The position numbers were made by a program, and so were the translations under genes. From NCBI GenBank assembly GCA_051002235.1, contig JBPCMN010000009.1, forward strand, positions 9,664 through 73,663: a stretch of 64,000 bases of DNA, written 5' to 3'. The DNA is from JBPCMN01 sp013695115 (lineage in GTDB: Bacteria; Actinomycetota; Acidimicrobiia; IMCC26256; JACDBD01). This document shows positions 43,846-53,053 of this stretch, piece by piece (within the stretch, counting starts at the first letter, position 1; every line of letters begins with the position of its first letter). Below the pieces are notes generated by a model, which was not told the DNA's origin, made no database searches, and saw nothing but the letters and a program-made list of their open reading frames with translations.

Positions 43846-44191
43846 GCTCAGCCCGGGTCGCCCGCCCCGAGCGGGTTCACCGAGAACGCTGCCAGCACGG
43901 CCGCCTCCTTCGAGCTGGATGTTCCCCCTGACCCGGGGCGACCCACCTGCTCCCATGCCCTCCATTGATACAACGACGAGCAGTGTCCCTTCGAGCGGTG
44001 TAGTGGTGTAACTGACGGGCCCACCCTCTCCCGGGATCCCTGAGCCTTTGCCCCGGTTTGACCGGCGGCTGAAGTGGGCTTAGGGCCCTGCCGACGCGCG
44101 CCGCTCCCCGGCGGTGGCGCAGCGGGCGGATACATCCCGGGCGGATTGCTGTGATAGAGGCGACGTGGTCGCCTGGAGGATGGGAGAGCTC
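43846..44191. other. 346-base gene-free gap between divergent genes
   Basis: Separates the lytic transglycosylase (minus) and the secreted protein at 44192 (plus), so it must hold both promoters. The only candidate seen is TTGACC at 44058-44063 with TAGGGC at 44081-44086 (17-base spacer) on the plus strand, a weak match. No convincing ORF, RNA gene or repeat was found. Confidence 0.4.
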
Positions 44192-44725
44192 ATGGAACGC
44201 GCAACCGGTCGTCGATCGGCGCGCCGCGCACTCGTCGCGGTGCTGCTCGGCACCGTCATCGGAGTGCTCGGGTTCGTCAGTTATGGCGCGGCCGGGCAGG
44301 GCGGGAATGAAGACTGTCCTGCGGGCACCACCCAAGTTGCCAAGTTCAATTGGGACGGGACGACGTACGTGGAAGAGGGTGGTCCTGGCCCCGTGACGAT
44401 CACCAATGGCACCGCCACCGGCGGCGACTTCACCTCGACGGTCTTCATCCGGGTCGTCATCGTGAAGGGAGGCTCGGGCCCCATCGCTACGAAGACGATC
44501 GAGGTGAACGGCTTCTCGGGCAGTTTCGATAACTCCGGTCTGTTGAACGCGGGAGGCAACGTGCCGGACGTATCGAACGTGAAGTTCTGCACCGGCGAGG
44601 CGCCGACGACAACGACGACGCCGACGACAACGACGACGCCGACGACAACGACGAGGCCGACGACTGCGGGGGCACCGGCCCCAGCCGCGCGGCCGGTGGG
44701 GGCCCAGCCGGTCCTTACCGGCTAG
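44192..44725 (+). CDS. Secreted protein with Thr/Pro-rich tail
   Basis: A 177-residue exported protein. It has a basic head and membrane helix (ALVAVLLGTVIGVLGFVSYG, residues 13-32), a beta-rich domain of about 100 residues with two cysteines (NEDCPAG and VKFCTGE) that could bridge, and a tail made of (PTTTTT)n then Pro/Ala. No sortase motif. ATG at 44192 with GGGAG five bases upstream; an in-frame ATG at 44180 is possible. Function unknown. Confidence 0.75.
   Translation: MERATGRRSARRALVAVLLGTVIGVLGFVSYGAAGQGGNEDCPAGTTQVAKFNWDGTTYVEEGGPGPVTITNGTATGGDFTSTVFIRVVIVKGGSGPIATKTIEVNGFSGSFDNSGLLNAGGNVPDVSNVKFCTGEAPTTTTTPTTTTTPTTTTRPTTAGAPAPAARPVGAQPVLTG
44602..44655 (+). repeat. Three tandem 18-base units coding PTTTTT
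   Basis: GCCGACGACAACGACGAC occurs three times in a row (last copy with one change), in frame inside the secreted-protein gene. Likely cell-wall-spanning linker. Confidence 0.85.
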
Positions 44726-44744
44726 AGCGCCGTCAGTGGTCCTA

Positions 44745-44768
44745 GGCGGGGAGCCCCAGCTCCCCGCC
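44745..44768 (+). terminator. 10-base-pair hairpin after the secreted-protein gene
   Basis: GGCGGGGAGC (44745-44754) and GCTCCCCGCC (44759-44768) pair perfectly around CCCA. It lies 19 bases after the stop codon, between two convergent genes. No T tract. Confidence 0.7.
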
Positions 44769-44897
44769 CTGAAGGACTCGGTGCCGCCCACCTCATCGTC
44801 CAGGGCCGGCTCGACGGGCGCGGCCCCAAGCTCAGTGCCGCGCCCGTTGACGCCGACGACGAGTGAGTGAGATTCACGTGACGACCGCGCTCCCTGC

Positions 44898-46475
44898 TCA
44901 GGCGCCCTCGATGCGCTCGGAGGCGATGGAACGCAGCAGCGCGTAATTGGCCTTGCCCGCGGCCGAGCGCTGCAGGTCGTCGACGAGCAGGAATCGCTTC
45001 GGCCGCTTGTAACCGGCGGTGCGCCCCTTGCAGAAGGCACCCAGCTTCTCCTCGTCGAGCGCGTCACCGTCGGTCGCCTGCACGAGCGCGACCACCATCT
45101 CGCCGAAGCGCTCGTCGGGGACGCCGACGACCACGCAGTCGTGGACGCCCGGGTGCCGGCGCAGGAGCAGCTCGACCTCCTCGGGGTACACCTTCTCGCC
45201 GCCGGTGTTGATGCAGGCCGAACCCCGCCCCAGGAGCCGGATGGTGCCATCGGCGTCGACCGACGCGTAGTCGCCGGGAATGGAGTAGCGCACGTCGGCG
45301 ACGGTGCGGAAGGTGGCGGCGGTCTTCTCCGGATCCTTCCAGTAGCCGAGCGGGATGCGGCCGCCTACCCCCACCAGGCCGACCTCGTCTGAGCCCGGCG
45401 TCACCTCGCGATCGGTGTGCTCGTCGAACACCTTCACCTTCTCGCTCACCGCGAAGCGGGCCGGTTTGATGTCGTCCGACGCCCGCGACGCGGTGCGGGT
45501 CATCATCCCTTCCGACGCACCCAGCGAGTCGATGAGCGTGACGTGGCCGACGTGCTCGAGCAGCCCCTGTTTGGTTTCGGGACTCCAGGTCACCCCCGAG
45601 CTCGTGATCGCTTGGAGCGCTGACAGATCCCAGCGCGACGGCTCGGCGTCGAGCGCGCCGAGCAGCGGCCGGGCGAAGACGTCGCCGACGATGGTCAGGA
45701 CCTGGACCGCGTTGCGTTCGACTTCGCTCCACACCCGGACGGGATCGAGGCCGGGCCCGTCGATCAGCACCACGGTTCCGCCACCGGCCAGGGTCGAGAG
45801 CGCGATGAACAGACCGGTCCCGTGCATGAGCGGGCACGCCGGGAGGCAGGTGCCGGTGCGCTTGCCCGCCCGCGCCGCCGCGATCGGGTCGGGCGGCTCG
45901 GTGCCGGGCCGCCCCATCTGCCACAGCGCGACGTACAGGTCGTCGTTGCGCCACATCACGCCCTTGGGCATCCCGGTCGTCCCGCTGGTGTAGAGGAAGA
46001 CGAGGTCGTCGCCCTCCGGCGGGCGTCGCTGCCACTCTCCCGACGGCGGCGCGGCAACGAGGGCGGCCTCGTAGGGCTGGCCAACCTCGAGGATCAGCGG
46101 CGGGTCGGCGAGGCTGTCGACGGCTTCGCGCACGATGTCGGTGCGCTCGGCGTCGTGCACGACGGCGCGGGCATCGGAGTTGTCGAGCACGTAGCGCACC
46201 TCGGGGGCGAGGTAGCGGTAGTTGACGTTGACCGGCACGCAGCCCAGGTCGAGGGCGGCGAAGAACGTCTCGAGATACTCGGGCCGGTTGACGAGGTCGA
46301 TCGCAACCTTCTCGCCCGCCCGCAGACCGGAGTGATGGAGATACGAAGCGAGGCGCGCCGCCCGTTCGTCGAACTCGCCGAAGGTCAGTCGCCGCTCGCC
46401 GCACACGAGCGCGGCCCGCTCGGGCGCGACCTCGGCGATGCCGTGCCAGACGGCGGCGAAGTTCCAGCCCGACAC
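44898..46475 (-). CDS. Acyl-CoA synthetase (AMP-forming), FadD type
   Basis: A 525-residue ANL-superfamily ligase that activates a carboxylic acid via acyl-AMP to acyl-CoA. The P-loop is FLYTSGTTGMPKGVMWR near 155. The later core motifs are DSLGASEGMM, PGDYASVDADG and GRGSACINTGGEKVYPEEVE. The catalytic lysine sits in SAAGKANYALL near 513. The sequence resembles actinobacterial FadD proteins of fatty-acid or sterol catabolism; chain length cannot be told. ATG at 46475. The P450 and SnoaL-like genes further on could belong to related catabolism but are 10 kb away. Confidence 0.92.
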   Translation of the reverse strand: MSGWNFAAVWHGIAEVAPERAALVCGERRLTFGEFDERAARLASYLHHSGLRAGEKVAIDLVNRPEYLETFFAALDLGCVPVNVNYRYLAPEVRYVLDNSDARAVVHDAERTDIVREAVDSLADPPLILEVGQPYEAALVAAPPSGEWQRRPPEGDDLVFLYTSGTTGMPKGVMWRNDDLYVALWQMGRPGTEPPDPIAAARAGKRTGTCLPACPLMHGTGLFIALSTLAGGGTVVLIDGPGLDPVRVWSEVERNAVQVLTIVGDVFARPLLGALDAEPSRWDLSALQAITSSGVTWSPETKQGLLEHVGHVTLIDSLGASEGMMTRTASRASDDIKPARFAVSEKVKVFDEHTDREVTPGSDEVGLVGVGGRIPLGYWKDPEKTAATFRTVADVRYSIPGDYASVDADGTIRLLGRGSACINTGGEKVYPEEVELLLRRHPGVHDCVVVGVPDERFGEMVVALVQATDGDALDEEKLGAFCKGRTAGYKRPKRFLLVDDLQRSAAGKANYALLRSIASERIEGA

Positions 46476-46591
46476 GGGAGGACCGTGTCAGCGGGCGAGC
46501 ACTGGACTCATGCGCCGATGTTACCGAGCGATCACGCCGCTGAGCCCAGGCGTGGGGTTCCATCGTGTCGGCGTCAGGGTGGGATGATCAG

Positions 46592-47590
46592 GTGGTGGCC
46601 CACCTGAACGGAGCGGCCGTCGAGGTCGATGGCCTGGTCAAACGGTTCGGCGACTTCACCGCCGTCGACGGCATCTCGTTCTCGGTGGAGCCCGGCGAGC
46701 TGTTCGGCTTCCTCGGTCCCAACGGCGCCGGCAAGACCACCACGATCTCGATCCTCTGCACCCTGCTCCACCTGACCGAGGGGAACGCCCGCGTCGCCGG
46801 CCACGACGTGGGGCGCGACCCCAACGGCGTGCGCGGCTCCATCGGGCTGGTGTTCCAGGAGATCACGCTGGACAACTACCTGACCGGCGCCGAGAACCTC
46901 CGCTTCCACGGCGTGCTCTACGGACTGCCGCGCTCGGAGGTGAAGGCCCGCATGGGGCCTCTGCTCGACATGGTCGGGCTCACCGACTGGGCCAAGCACC
47001 AGGTGCGCTTCTACTCGGGTGGCATGCAGCGCCGCCTCGAGATCGCCCGGGGCCTGCTGCACATGCCCCGGGTGCTGTTCCTCGACGAGCCCACCATCGG
47101 GCTCGATCCTCAGACCCGGGTCCACATCTGGGACTACGTCGACCAGCTGCGCGCCCGTGAGGACGTGACCATGTTCCTCACCACCCACTACATGGACGAA
47201 GCCGAGCGCTGCGACCGCATCGCCATCATCGACCAGGGCCGCATCGTCGCCATCGACTCGCCCCGCGCGCTGAAGGCCTCGGTCGGTAAGGACACCGTGA
47301 CCGTCGCCACCGCCGACGACGCCAAGGCCCGAACCGAGATCGCCCGCGGCCTCGGGATCGAGGGCGAGCTCGGCGACGACGGGCTGCGCCTGCGGGTCGA
47401 GGAGGGCGAGGCGTTCGTTCCCCGGCTGTTCGACCACCTCACCGTGGGCGTCCATTCGATCAACGTGCGTCGCCCCAGCCTCGACGACGTGTTCATCAAG
47501 TACACCGGCCGCGACATGCGCGACGCCGAGGCGAGCGTGAGCGAGCAGATGAGCTCCAACGCCATGGTGCGGGCGTTCCGCAAGACCTGA
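46592..47590 (+). CDS. ABC-2 type exporter ATP-binding protein (DrrA-like)
   Basis: A 332-residue ATPase of the DrrA/ABC-2 group. Walker A is GPNGAGKTTTISILC, the signature is YSGGMQRRLEIARGLL and Walker B is VLFLDEPTIGLDPQTR. A C-terminal extension (about 230-330) is typical of DrrA and ends SLDDVFIKYTGRDMRD. GTG at 46592 (adjacent GTG at 46595) follows GGTGGGA; upstream alternatives exist at 46565. Partner of the permease that starts on its last base. Confidence 0.9.
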   Translation: MVAHLNGAAVEVDGLVKRFGDFTAVDGISFSVEPGELFGFLGPNGAGKTTTISILCTLLHLTEGNARVAGHDVGRDPNGVRGSIGLVFQEITLDNYLTGAENLRFHGVLYGLPRSEVKARMGPLLDMVGLTDWAKHQVRFYSGGMQRRLEIARGLLHMPRVLFLDEPTIGLDPQTRVHIWDYVDQLRAREDVTMFLTTHYMDEAERCDRIAIIDQGRIVAIDSPRALKASVGKDTVTVATADDAKARTEIARGLGIEGELGDDGLRLRVEEGEAFVPRLFDHLTVGVHSINVRRPSLDDVFIKYTGRDMRDAEASVSEQMSSNAMVRAFRKT

Positions 47591-48456
47591 TGGCCACGAC
47601 CGAGCGCGACCGACCGATGGTCTCGGAGTCCGGCTCCCCGACGGACGCGCGACCTCGCCGCGAGGGCCGCCTCGCCCGCAACCTCAGCACGATCGGCATG
47701 GTGTGGCAGCGGGAGATGATCCGGTTCATCCGCATGCCGTCGCGGATCGTGTCGGGTCTCGCCCAACCGGTGCTGTTCCTGTTCGTACTGGGCGCGGGCA
47801 TCAAGCCACTGGTCGAAGGGCGCGCCACCGGCGGAGTCGACTACCAGGAGTTCATCTTCCCCGGCGTGATCGCGATGTCGGTGCTGTTCTCCAGCCTCTT
47901 CTCCGCCATCTCGATCGTGTGGGACCGCGAGTTCGGGTTCCTGCGCGAGATGCTCGTCGCGCCGGTGTCGCGGACGGGCCTCGTGCTCGGCAAGGCCGTC
48001 GGCAGCGGCACCGTGGCGGTCATGCAGGGGCTCGTCCTGCTCGTGGCCGCGCCCATCGTGGGCGTGAGCCTGGATGCGCTCGAGTTCATCGAGATGTTCG
48101 GGCTCCTGCTCCTCCTCGCGTTCGCGCTCAACGCCTTCGGCATCGTCATCGCCAGCCGCATGCAGCGGATGGAGTCGTTTCAGATGGTGATGAGCCTGAT
48201 CATCAACCCCATGCTGTTCCTGTCGGGCGCGATCTTCCCGACCGAGGGCCTGCCCACCTGGCTGGCGGTCGCGACCCGCCTCAACCCCGCGACCTACGGC
48301 GTCGACCCCATCCGGCGCGTCATCCTCCACGACGACGCCTCCCCGCTCACCTACGGCGACTGGGTCGTCCCGATCTGGCTCGAGGTGCTCATCGTGTTCA
48401 CGCTCGGAACAGTCATGTTGGCGATCGCGGTTCGGAGCTTCAGCAAGACCGAATAG
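47590..48456 (+). CDS. ABC-2 type exporter permease (DrrB-like)
   Basis: A 288-residue permease with six hydrophobic helices after a 35-residue cytoplasmic head. It has FRMPSRIVSGLAQPVLFLFVLGAG-type opening, then GVIAMSVLFSSLFSAISIVWDREFGFLREMLVAPVS, the ABC-2 family core, and SGAIFPTEGLPTWL late. The ATG shares one base with the ATPase stop (TGATG). The cargo could be an antibiotic, lipid or drug; no biosynthetic genes are adjacent. Confidence 0.9.
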   Translation: MATTERDRPMVSESGSPTDARPRREGRLARNLSTIGMVWQREMIRFIRMPSRIVSGLAQPVLFLFVLGAGIKPLVEGRATGGVDYQEFIFPGVIAMSVLFSSLFSAISIVWDREFGFLREMLVAPVSRTGLVLGKAVGSGTVAVMQGLVLLVAAPIVGVSLDALEFIEMFGLLLLLAFALNAFGIVIASRMQRMESFQMVMSLIINPMLFLSGAIFPTEGLPTWLAVATRLNPATYGVDPIRRVILHDDASPLTYGDWVVPIWLEVLIVFTLGTVMLAIAVRSFSKTE

Positions 48457-48640
48457 TCGGCGAATGCGACGAAGTGGGGCCCGATCCGCGGGTTGCCCCC
48501 GGTCGTCCTCTCTCGTCGCGGGGCTCGCCCGGCCCGGTCTTCTTCCTCCATTGTGGCCCCTGGGGCTAATGTGACGGCGGGTCGGTGAGCGCAAATGCGC
48601 TCCCCCCTCTGAGTTCCGGCCCCGTTGGGGGCATCACGCA

Positions 48641-50488
48641 ATGACCACAACCACCCGGGCCCCCGCCGCGACGCCCCTCCGCTACGTCCCCGCCCTCGAC
48701 GGGCTGCGGGCGGTCGCGGTCGGCGCGGTTCTCCTGTACCACTCCGACCTCTCCGGGTTCCGGGGCGGCTTCCTCGGCGTCGACGTCTTCTTCGTCCTCA
48801 GCGGCTACCTGATCACCAGCATCCTGCTCTCGGGTCGGCGCAAGGGCGGCTCGCTCGGGTTGCGCGAGTTCTGGCTCGCCCGGGCCCGCCGCCTGCTCCC
48901 GGCGCTGTTCCTGATGCTCGGCGTCACCTGCGCGTACACCGCGATCTTCCTGCCCCACGAGGCGGCCAACCTGCGCGACGACGCGCTGGCGGCGCTCGGG
49001 TACGTGACCAACTGGCATCTCGTCTTCGGCGGCCAGTCGTACTTCGAGTCCACCGGCCGGCCGTCGATGGTGCAGCACCTGTGGTCACTCGCGGTCGAGG
49101 AGCAGTTCTACCTGCTGTGGCCGCTGCTGCTCGGCGGCGCGCTCATGATCTTTCGTCGTCGCACCGGACGCGTCGCCGCCGCGGTGATGGTCGGCGCCGG
49201 CCTCTCCACCTTGCTCATGGCGACGCTCTACGACCCCGCCACCGATCCGTCGCGCGTCTACTACGGCACCGACACCCACGCGATGGGCCTGCTCGTCGGG
49301 GCCGCGCTCGCGCTGGTGTGGCCCGTCTGGCGCCTGAGCTGGAAGGCGGGGGTGGGCGCGCGCCCGTTGCTCGACCTGACCGGGGTCGTCGCCCTGGTCG
49401 GGGTCCTCTGGTGCTTCGTCAACGTGAGCGAGTTCGATCCTGGCCTGTACCGCGGTGGCTACCTGTTGTTCGCGCTCTTGGCCGCGCTCGTGGTCGCGAT
49501 CGCGGTGCACCCCGCCGCCACCGTCTTCGGCACGCTGCTCGGCGCGCGGCCGCTTCGCTGGATCGGGATGCGGTCGTACGGGATCTACCTGTGGCACTGG
49601 CCCGTGTACCTGGTGACCCGGCCGGGCCTCGACATCCCATTGACCGGCCCGGTGCTGACCGTCGTGCGGGTCACGATCACGGTCACCATCGCCGCGCTGT
49701 CGTTCCACTTCGTCGAGGTACCGGTCCGCGACGGGGCCGTCGGACGGACGCTCGCCGCGCTGCGCGCCCGACGGGCAGTGCACCGTCGCCGGGCGCGGGT
49801 TCGCCTCGCGCTTGTCGGGACCGGCGTCACCGCCGGCGCCGCCCTGCTGGTCGCCGGGATGGCGGCGGCAACGCCCGCGCCCCGGCCGTCCGGTCTCGAG
49901 GCCGACGCGGTGCATATCGACGTGACCACCACTACAGCACCCGCGGCCGAAATCACCGTTCCCGCCCCCACCGACACGACCGCAGCCCCCGCCACGACGG
50001 CCGCACCCGCGACGACGCTGCCACCTGCCACCAAGATCACTGCGATCGGCGACTCGGTGATGCTGGGCTCGCAGGGCGCGCTCAGCGCCACCTTCGGTCC
50101 GCTGCTCCAACTCGACGCCGCCGTCAGTCGCCAGGCCGCGGACGCGGTCAAGGTCGCCGGGCTCCTGGCGGCCGCTGGCCAGCTCGGCGACCGGGTCGTC
50201 GTGCATCTCGGCACCAACGGCGTCATCCGGCCCGAGCAGTTCGACGAGCTGATGCGGATCCTGGCGTCGGTGCCGCGCGTCATCATCGTCAACGCCGCCG
50301 TGCCCCGTCCCTGGGAGGCGCCGGTGAACGCGCTGCTCGCGGCGAGCGTGCCGAACTATCCCAACGCCGTCCTGCTCGACTGGAAGGCAATCGCGGCTCA
50401 GCATCCCGAGTACTTCATCGAGGACGGTGTCCACCTCGAGCCCGAGGGCGCCGCCGCCTACGCCGCGTTGATCGCCCAGCAGATGTAG
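48641..50488 (+). CDS. Acyltransferase-3 membrane protein with C-terminal SGNH domain (OafA type)
   Basis: A 615-residue protein. Residues 15-370 are the acyltransferase-3 membrane domain with about ten helices, opening RYVPALDGLRAVAVGAVLLYH, with the catalytic-type histidine, and GFLGVDVFFVLSGYLIT, then LWSLAVEEQFYLLWP. A Thr/Ala-rich linker (about 425-460) leads to an SGNH-like domain with AIGDSVMLGSQGAL, the LGTNG block and DGVHLEPEG. Such proteins O-acetylate cell-surface sugars or peptidoglycan, the SGNH part completing transfer outside. ATG at 48641. The 184 bases upstream carry a small hairpin (48587-48602). Confidence 0.92.
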   Translation: MTTTTRAPAATPLRYVPALDGLRAVAVGAVLLYHSDLSGFRGGFLGVDVFFVLSGYLITSILLSGRRKGGSLGLREFWLARARRLLPALFLMLGVTCAYTAIFLPHEAANLRDDALAALGYVTNWHLVFGGQSYFESTGRPSMVQHLWSLAVEEQFYLLWPLLLGGALMIFRRRTGRVAAAVMVGAGLSTLLMATLYDPATDPSRVYYGTDTHAMGLLVGAALALVWPVWRLSWKAGVGARPLLDLTGVVALVGVLWCFVNVSEFDPGLYRGGYLLFALLAALVVAIAVHPAATVFGTLLGARPLRWIGMRSYGIYLWHWPVYLVTRPGLDIPLTGPVLTVVRVTITVTIAALSFHFVEVPVRDGAVGRTLAALRARRAVHRRRARVRLALVGTGVTAGAALLVAGMAAATPAPRPSGLEADAVHIDVTTTTAPAAEITVPAPTDTTAAPATTAAPATTLPPATKITAIGDSVMLGSQGALSATFGPLLQLDAAVSRQAADAVKVAGLLAAAGQLGDRVVVHLGTNGVIRPEQFDELMRILASVPRVIIVNAAVPRPWEAPVNALLAASVPNYPNAVLLDWKAIAAQHPEYFIEDGVHLEPEGAAAYAALIAQQM

Positions 50489-50500
50489 CTGCGGCCGCTT

Positions 50501-51937
50501 TTAGTCCTCCACTACGACGGGGGCGGCCGCGAGCGTGTCCGGGCCGAAGTGGGCGTGCTCGCGTAGCGGGCGTTCCTGGAGCCGGAGCGCGACCACGATC
50601 GAGAGCAGGCCGACCGGCACCGCGGTGAGGAATACCGCCGGGAGCGCGTCGGCGAACACCGCCGTGGTGCGCCGCACCCGGTCGGCTGCCCCGCATTCAG
50701 CACCGCCCCGAAGACGGACGGGCCGATGGCGCCGCCGAGGATCCGGAACAGCAGCGCGGTCGACGTGGCGATGCCGAGGTCGCGGTGCTCGACGCTGTTC
50801 TGGAGCGCGAGCAGCGACGTCTGCATCACGAACCCCACCCCGAGCCCGAGCACGCCGCCGTAGGCGATGGCGAGCGCCGCCGGGGTCGAGACGCCCAGCG
50901 TGGCCAGCAGCAGCATGCCGATCGTCATGAGCACCGAGCCCGCGATCGGCCAGTGGCGGTAGCGACCGACCCGCTCCACCCGGTGGCCCGCCACCAGCGT
51001 GCCGAAGGCGGCGCCGAACATTGTCGGTGCGAGCAGCAGGCCCGACACGAGCGGGCTCACCCCCGCCACCTCCTGGAGGAAGACGGGGAGGAAGAAGATC
51101 CTTCAGAACAGCAGGATCCCGCTGGTGAGGTTGAGCGCGAGCACCACCTGCAAGACCCGGTCGGCGAACAACCGCAGCGGAACCACCGGCTCGGGGGCGC
51201 GCCGTTGGCGGGCCACGAACAACACCCCGGGCACGAGCGCGCTCGCGCCGAGGGCGAAGCTCGCCGGCGACGCCCACCCCAGGTCTTCGCCGCCCGCGCT
51301 GATCAGCACGACGCCGCTTGTGAGCGCGCCGGTAAGGAGGGCGGCGCCGGCGAAGTCGATCGCGTGGGGGATACGCCGGTAGGGAAGGTGGAGGGTCGTG
51401 GAGACGATCGCCAGCGCGACGAGCGCGATCGGCAGGTTGATGGAGAACGACCACCGCCAGCTCAGCTGGTCGATGAACAGCCCGCCCACCAACGGCCCCA
51501 CGATGCTGCTCACCGCGAAGATCGCGCCCTGGTAGCCGAGCCAGCGCCCGAGCTGCCGGGCGGGGACGACGTCGGCGACGATCGCCATCGCCAACGTCCC
51601 CAGGCCGCCGCCACCCAGTCCCTGCACCGCGCGGAAACACGAGCAGCTGGTTGAGCGATCCGGCGGCGCCGCACAGCATCGAGCCGGTGATGAACACGGT
51701 GATCGCGACGTACCAGAGCCGCTTGCGCCCGTAGAGGTCGCCCAGCTTCCCCATCAGCGGGAGCGACAGGACCTGGCCGAGGAAGTAGGCGGTCACGACC
51801 CACGAGATCCGCGCCAGCCCGCCCAGGTCGCGGGCGATCGTGGGCAGGGCGGTGGCGACGATGGTGCCGTCGATCCTGCTCATGATCTGCCCGAGCTGGA
51901 GCCCGACGAACACGAGCAGGAGCCGGCGGCCGCGCAC
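50501..51937 (-). pseudogene. MFS multidrug transporter (DHA2/EmrB type) with two frameshifts and one stop
   Basis: The remnant of a roughly 480-residue 14-helix DHA2-family drug exporter: SRIDGTIVATALPTIARDLGG and AITVFITGSMLCGAAGSLNQLL at the N terminus. The frame is lost at 51635-51637, where an extra base in the AAA run (TTT in the coding strand) shifts FRAVQGLGGGGLG into another frame. An in-frame TGA at 51103-51105 splits TSGILLF from RIFFLPVFLQ. A second shift in the CCCC run at 50689-50692 restores the first frame for the tail. Three lesions argue for decay, though two sit in homopolymers and could be sequencing errors. Upstream lies the VOC gene, 11 bases away. Confidence 0.8.
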
Positions 51938-51948
51938 GGTCGGTTGGG

Positions 51949-52368
51949 TCAGCGGACAGCCCTGTCGTTGTCGGGGTCGGCGTACGCGTGCTCGAGCTGT
52001 CCCGGACGATCGGGTCGCAGTAATCCGATCTCGTTGCCGCTCGGGTCGTGCAGCACGTGGACGGGGCCGTCGGGCGTGCCGACGGTCTCCCCGCGCGCCT
52101 CGAATCCCGACTTCGCCAGCCGCTCCACCGCCGCGTCCAGGTCTGCCACCGTCCAGATGGGCAGGCAGCTCGGCGCCGGGCGGTGCTCGGCCAGCAGCAC
52201 GAGAGGCGACTCGGGGCCCAATCGCACCGCCGCGACCTCGGTGCCGAACGCGCGGAAGCGCCAGACCCGCTCGGCGCCCAATGCTTCCTCGTAGAACGCG
52301 AGATCGCGCTCGACGTCGTCCGTGCCCACGTAGAGGTAGACGAGTCGCTCGGCGGCCGGCGCGCTCAC
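51949..52368 (-). CDS. VOC-family (glyoxalase/bleomycin-resistance-like) protein
   Basis: A 139-residue vicinal-oxygen-chelate protein with the two beta-alpha-beta-beta-beta modules (LVYLYVGTDDVERDLAFYEEALGAERVWRF, then PIWTVADLDAAVERLAKSGF and VHVLHDPSGNEIGLLRP). GTG at 52368 is preferred over the longer frame to 52431, which begins with non-family sequence. The substrate is unknown. It is probably first in a unit with the broken MFS gene downstream. Confidence 0.82.
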   Translation of the reverse strand: MSAPAAERLVYLYVGTDDVERDLAFYEEALGAERVWRFRAFGTEVAAVRLGPESPLVLLAEHRPAPSCLPIWTVADLDAAVERLAKSGFEARGETVGTPDGPVHVLHDPSGNEIGLLRPDRPGQLEHAYADPDNDRAVR

Positions 52369-52451
52369 GGGCCCATCATGGTCGGTCCGATCGGCGAGTA
52401 CCGTAGAACCCTGGCGCCCGCGGGCGCGCAACCGACCGGGGGTGGCGCGTC

Positions 52452-52670
52452 ATGGCCAAGGGCGATCACGCGCAGTCGATCCCGGACCGCGTGCTTCGGC
52501 GGAGCAGCTCCGACAAGGGCGCGGACGACCCGGACGCGAGCGACAGCTCGGGCACGGTGACGGCCGACGAGGGCGACGCGATCGCGACCGACGACGGGCT
52601 CGGTCCCCACGAAGTGCGGATCGACGACCCCGCCTCGCACGGTGAGCCGACCGAGGTCGACATCGACTGA
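52452..52670 (+). CDS. Small acidic protein of unknown function
   Basis: A 72-residue, strongly acidic, probably disordered protein (SSSDKGADDPDASDSSGTVT, ending GEPTEVDID). ATG at 52452 after a modest GGTGGCG. No family recognised. The opposite strand is also open here but encodes an Arg-rich shadow. Confidence 0.5.
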   Translation: MAKGDHAQSIPDRVLRRSSSDKGADDPDASDSSGTVTADEGDAIATDDGLGPHEVRIDDPASHGEPTEVDID

Positions 52671-52676
52671 ACGCGA

Positions 52677-52956
52677 ACGGTCCCGGCGCCGGCTCCTCGC
52701 CTTCTGGCGGGCCTTCGCCCTCGGGACGCTCGGGCTTCTCACCGTTCACGAGCGCAGTCATGCGCTCGGGGAGCTCGGCCTTCTTCGCGTCGGCCTCCTC
52801 CTGGGTGAGGTCGCCGGCGGCGACCTTCTCGTCGATGCGGGCGCTGACGTCCGCGACGAGAGCGTCGACGACCGTCTGCGGGTCGACAATGTTGGCCTCC
52901 TTCTGTTGTGGGTCACGGACGGGGGATCCCCGCCGATGATCACGATGCGCCATCAA
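52677..52956 (-). pseudogene. Fragment of a small secreted-type protein without a clear stop
   Basis: The frame from 52956 encodes QTVVDALVADVSARIDEKVA and TQEEADAKKAELPERMTALV. This pattern (repeats of LTQEQADA-like sequence) is known from small actinobacterial secreted proteins with a DUF2680-like helical pair. After GEEPAPGPFAFS the frame runs on into Arg-rich antisense of the small gene at 52452, so the natural stop is lost. It also lacks a signal peptide. A truncated or frame-damaged gene is most likely. Confidence 0.35.
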
Positions 52957-53053
52957 CCTGCGAGACCCCTGGGGATGGCCGCGGAGCCGGAGAAGAGGTC
53001 GGTAATCGGACGGTAAGGAAGGCCTCAGGCGCGGATTGGGCGATGATGGCGGG

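Noticed and set aside
48551..48572. TTGTGG and TAATGT upstream of the acyltransferase as a promoter
   Set aside because: The spacer is only about 10 bases, too short for a sigma-70 type promoter.
51103..51105. TGA in the MFS gene considered as selenocysteine
   Set aside because: No SECIS-like hairpin or selenoprotein context, and the same gene carries two frameshifts.
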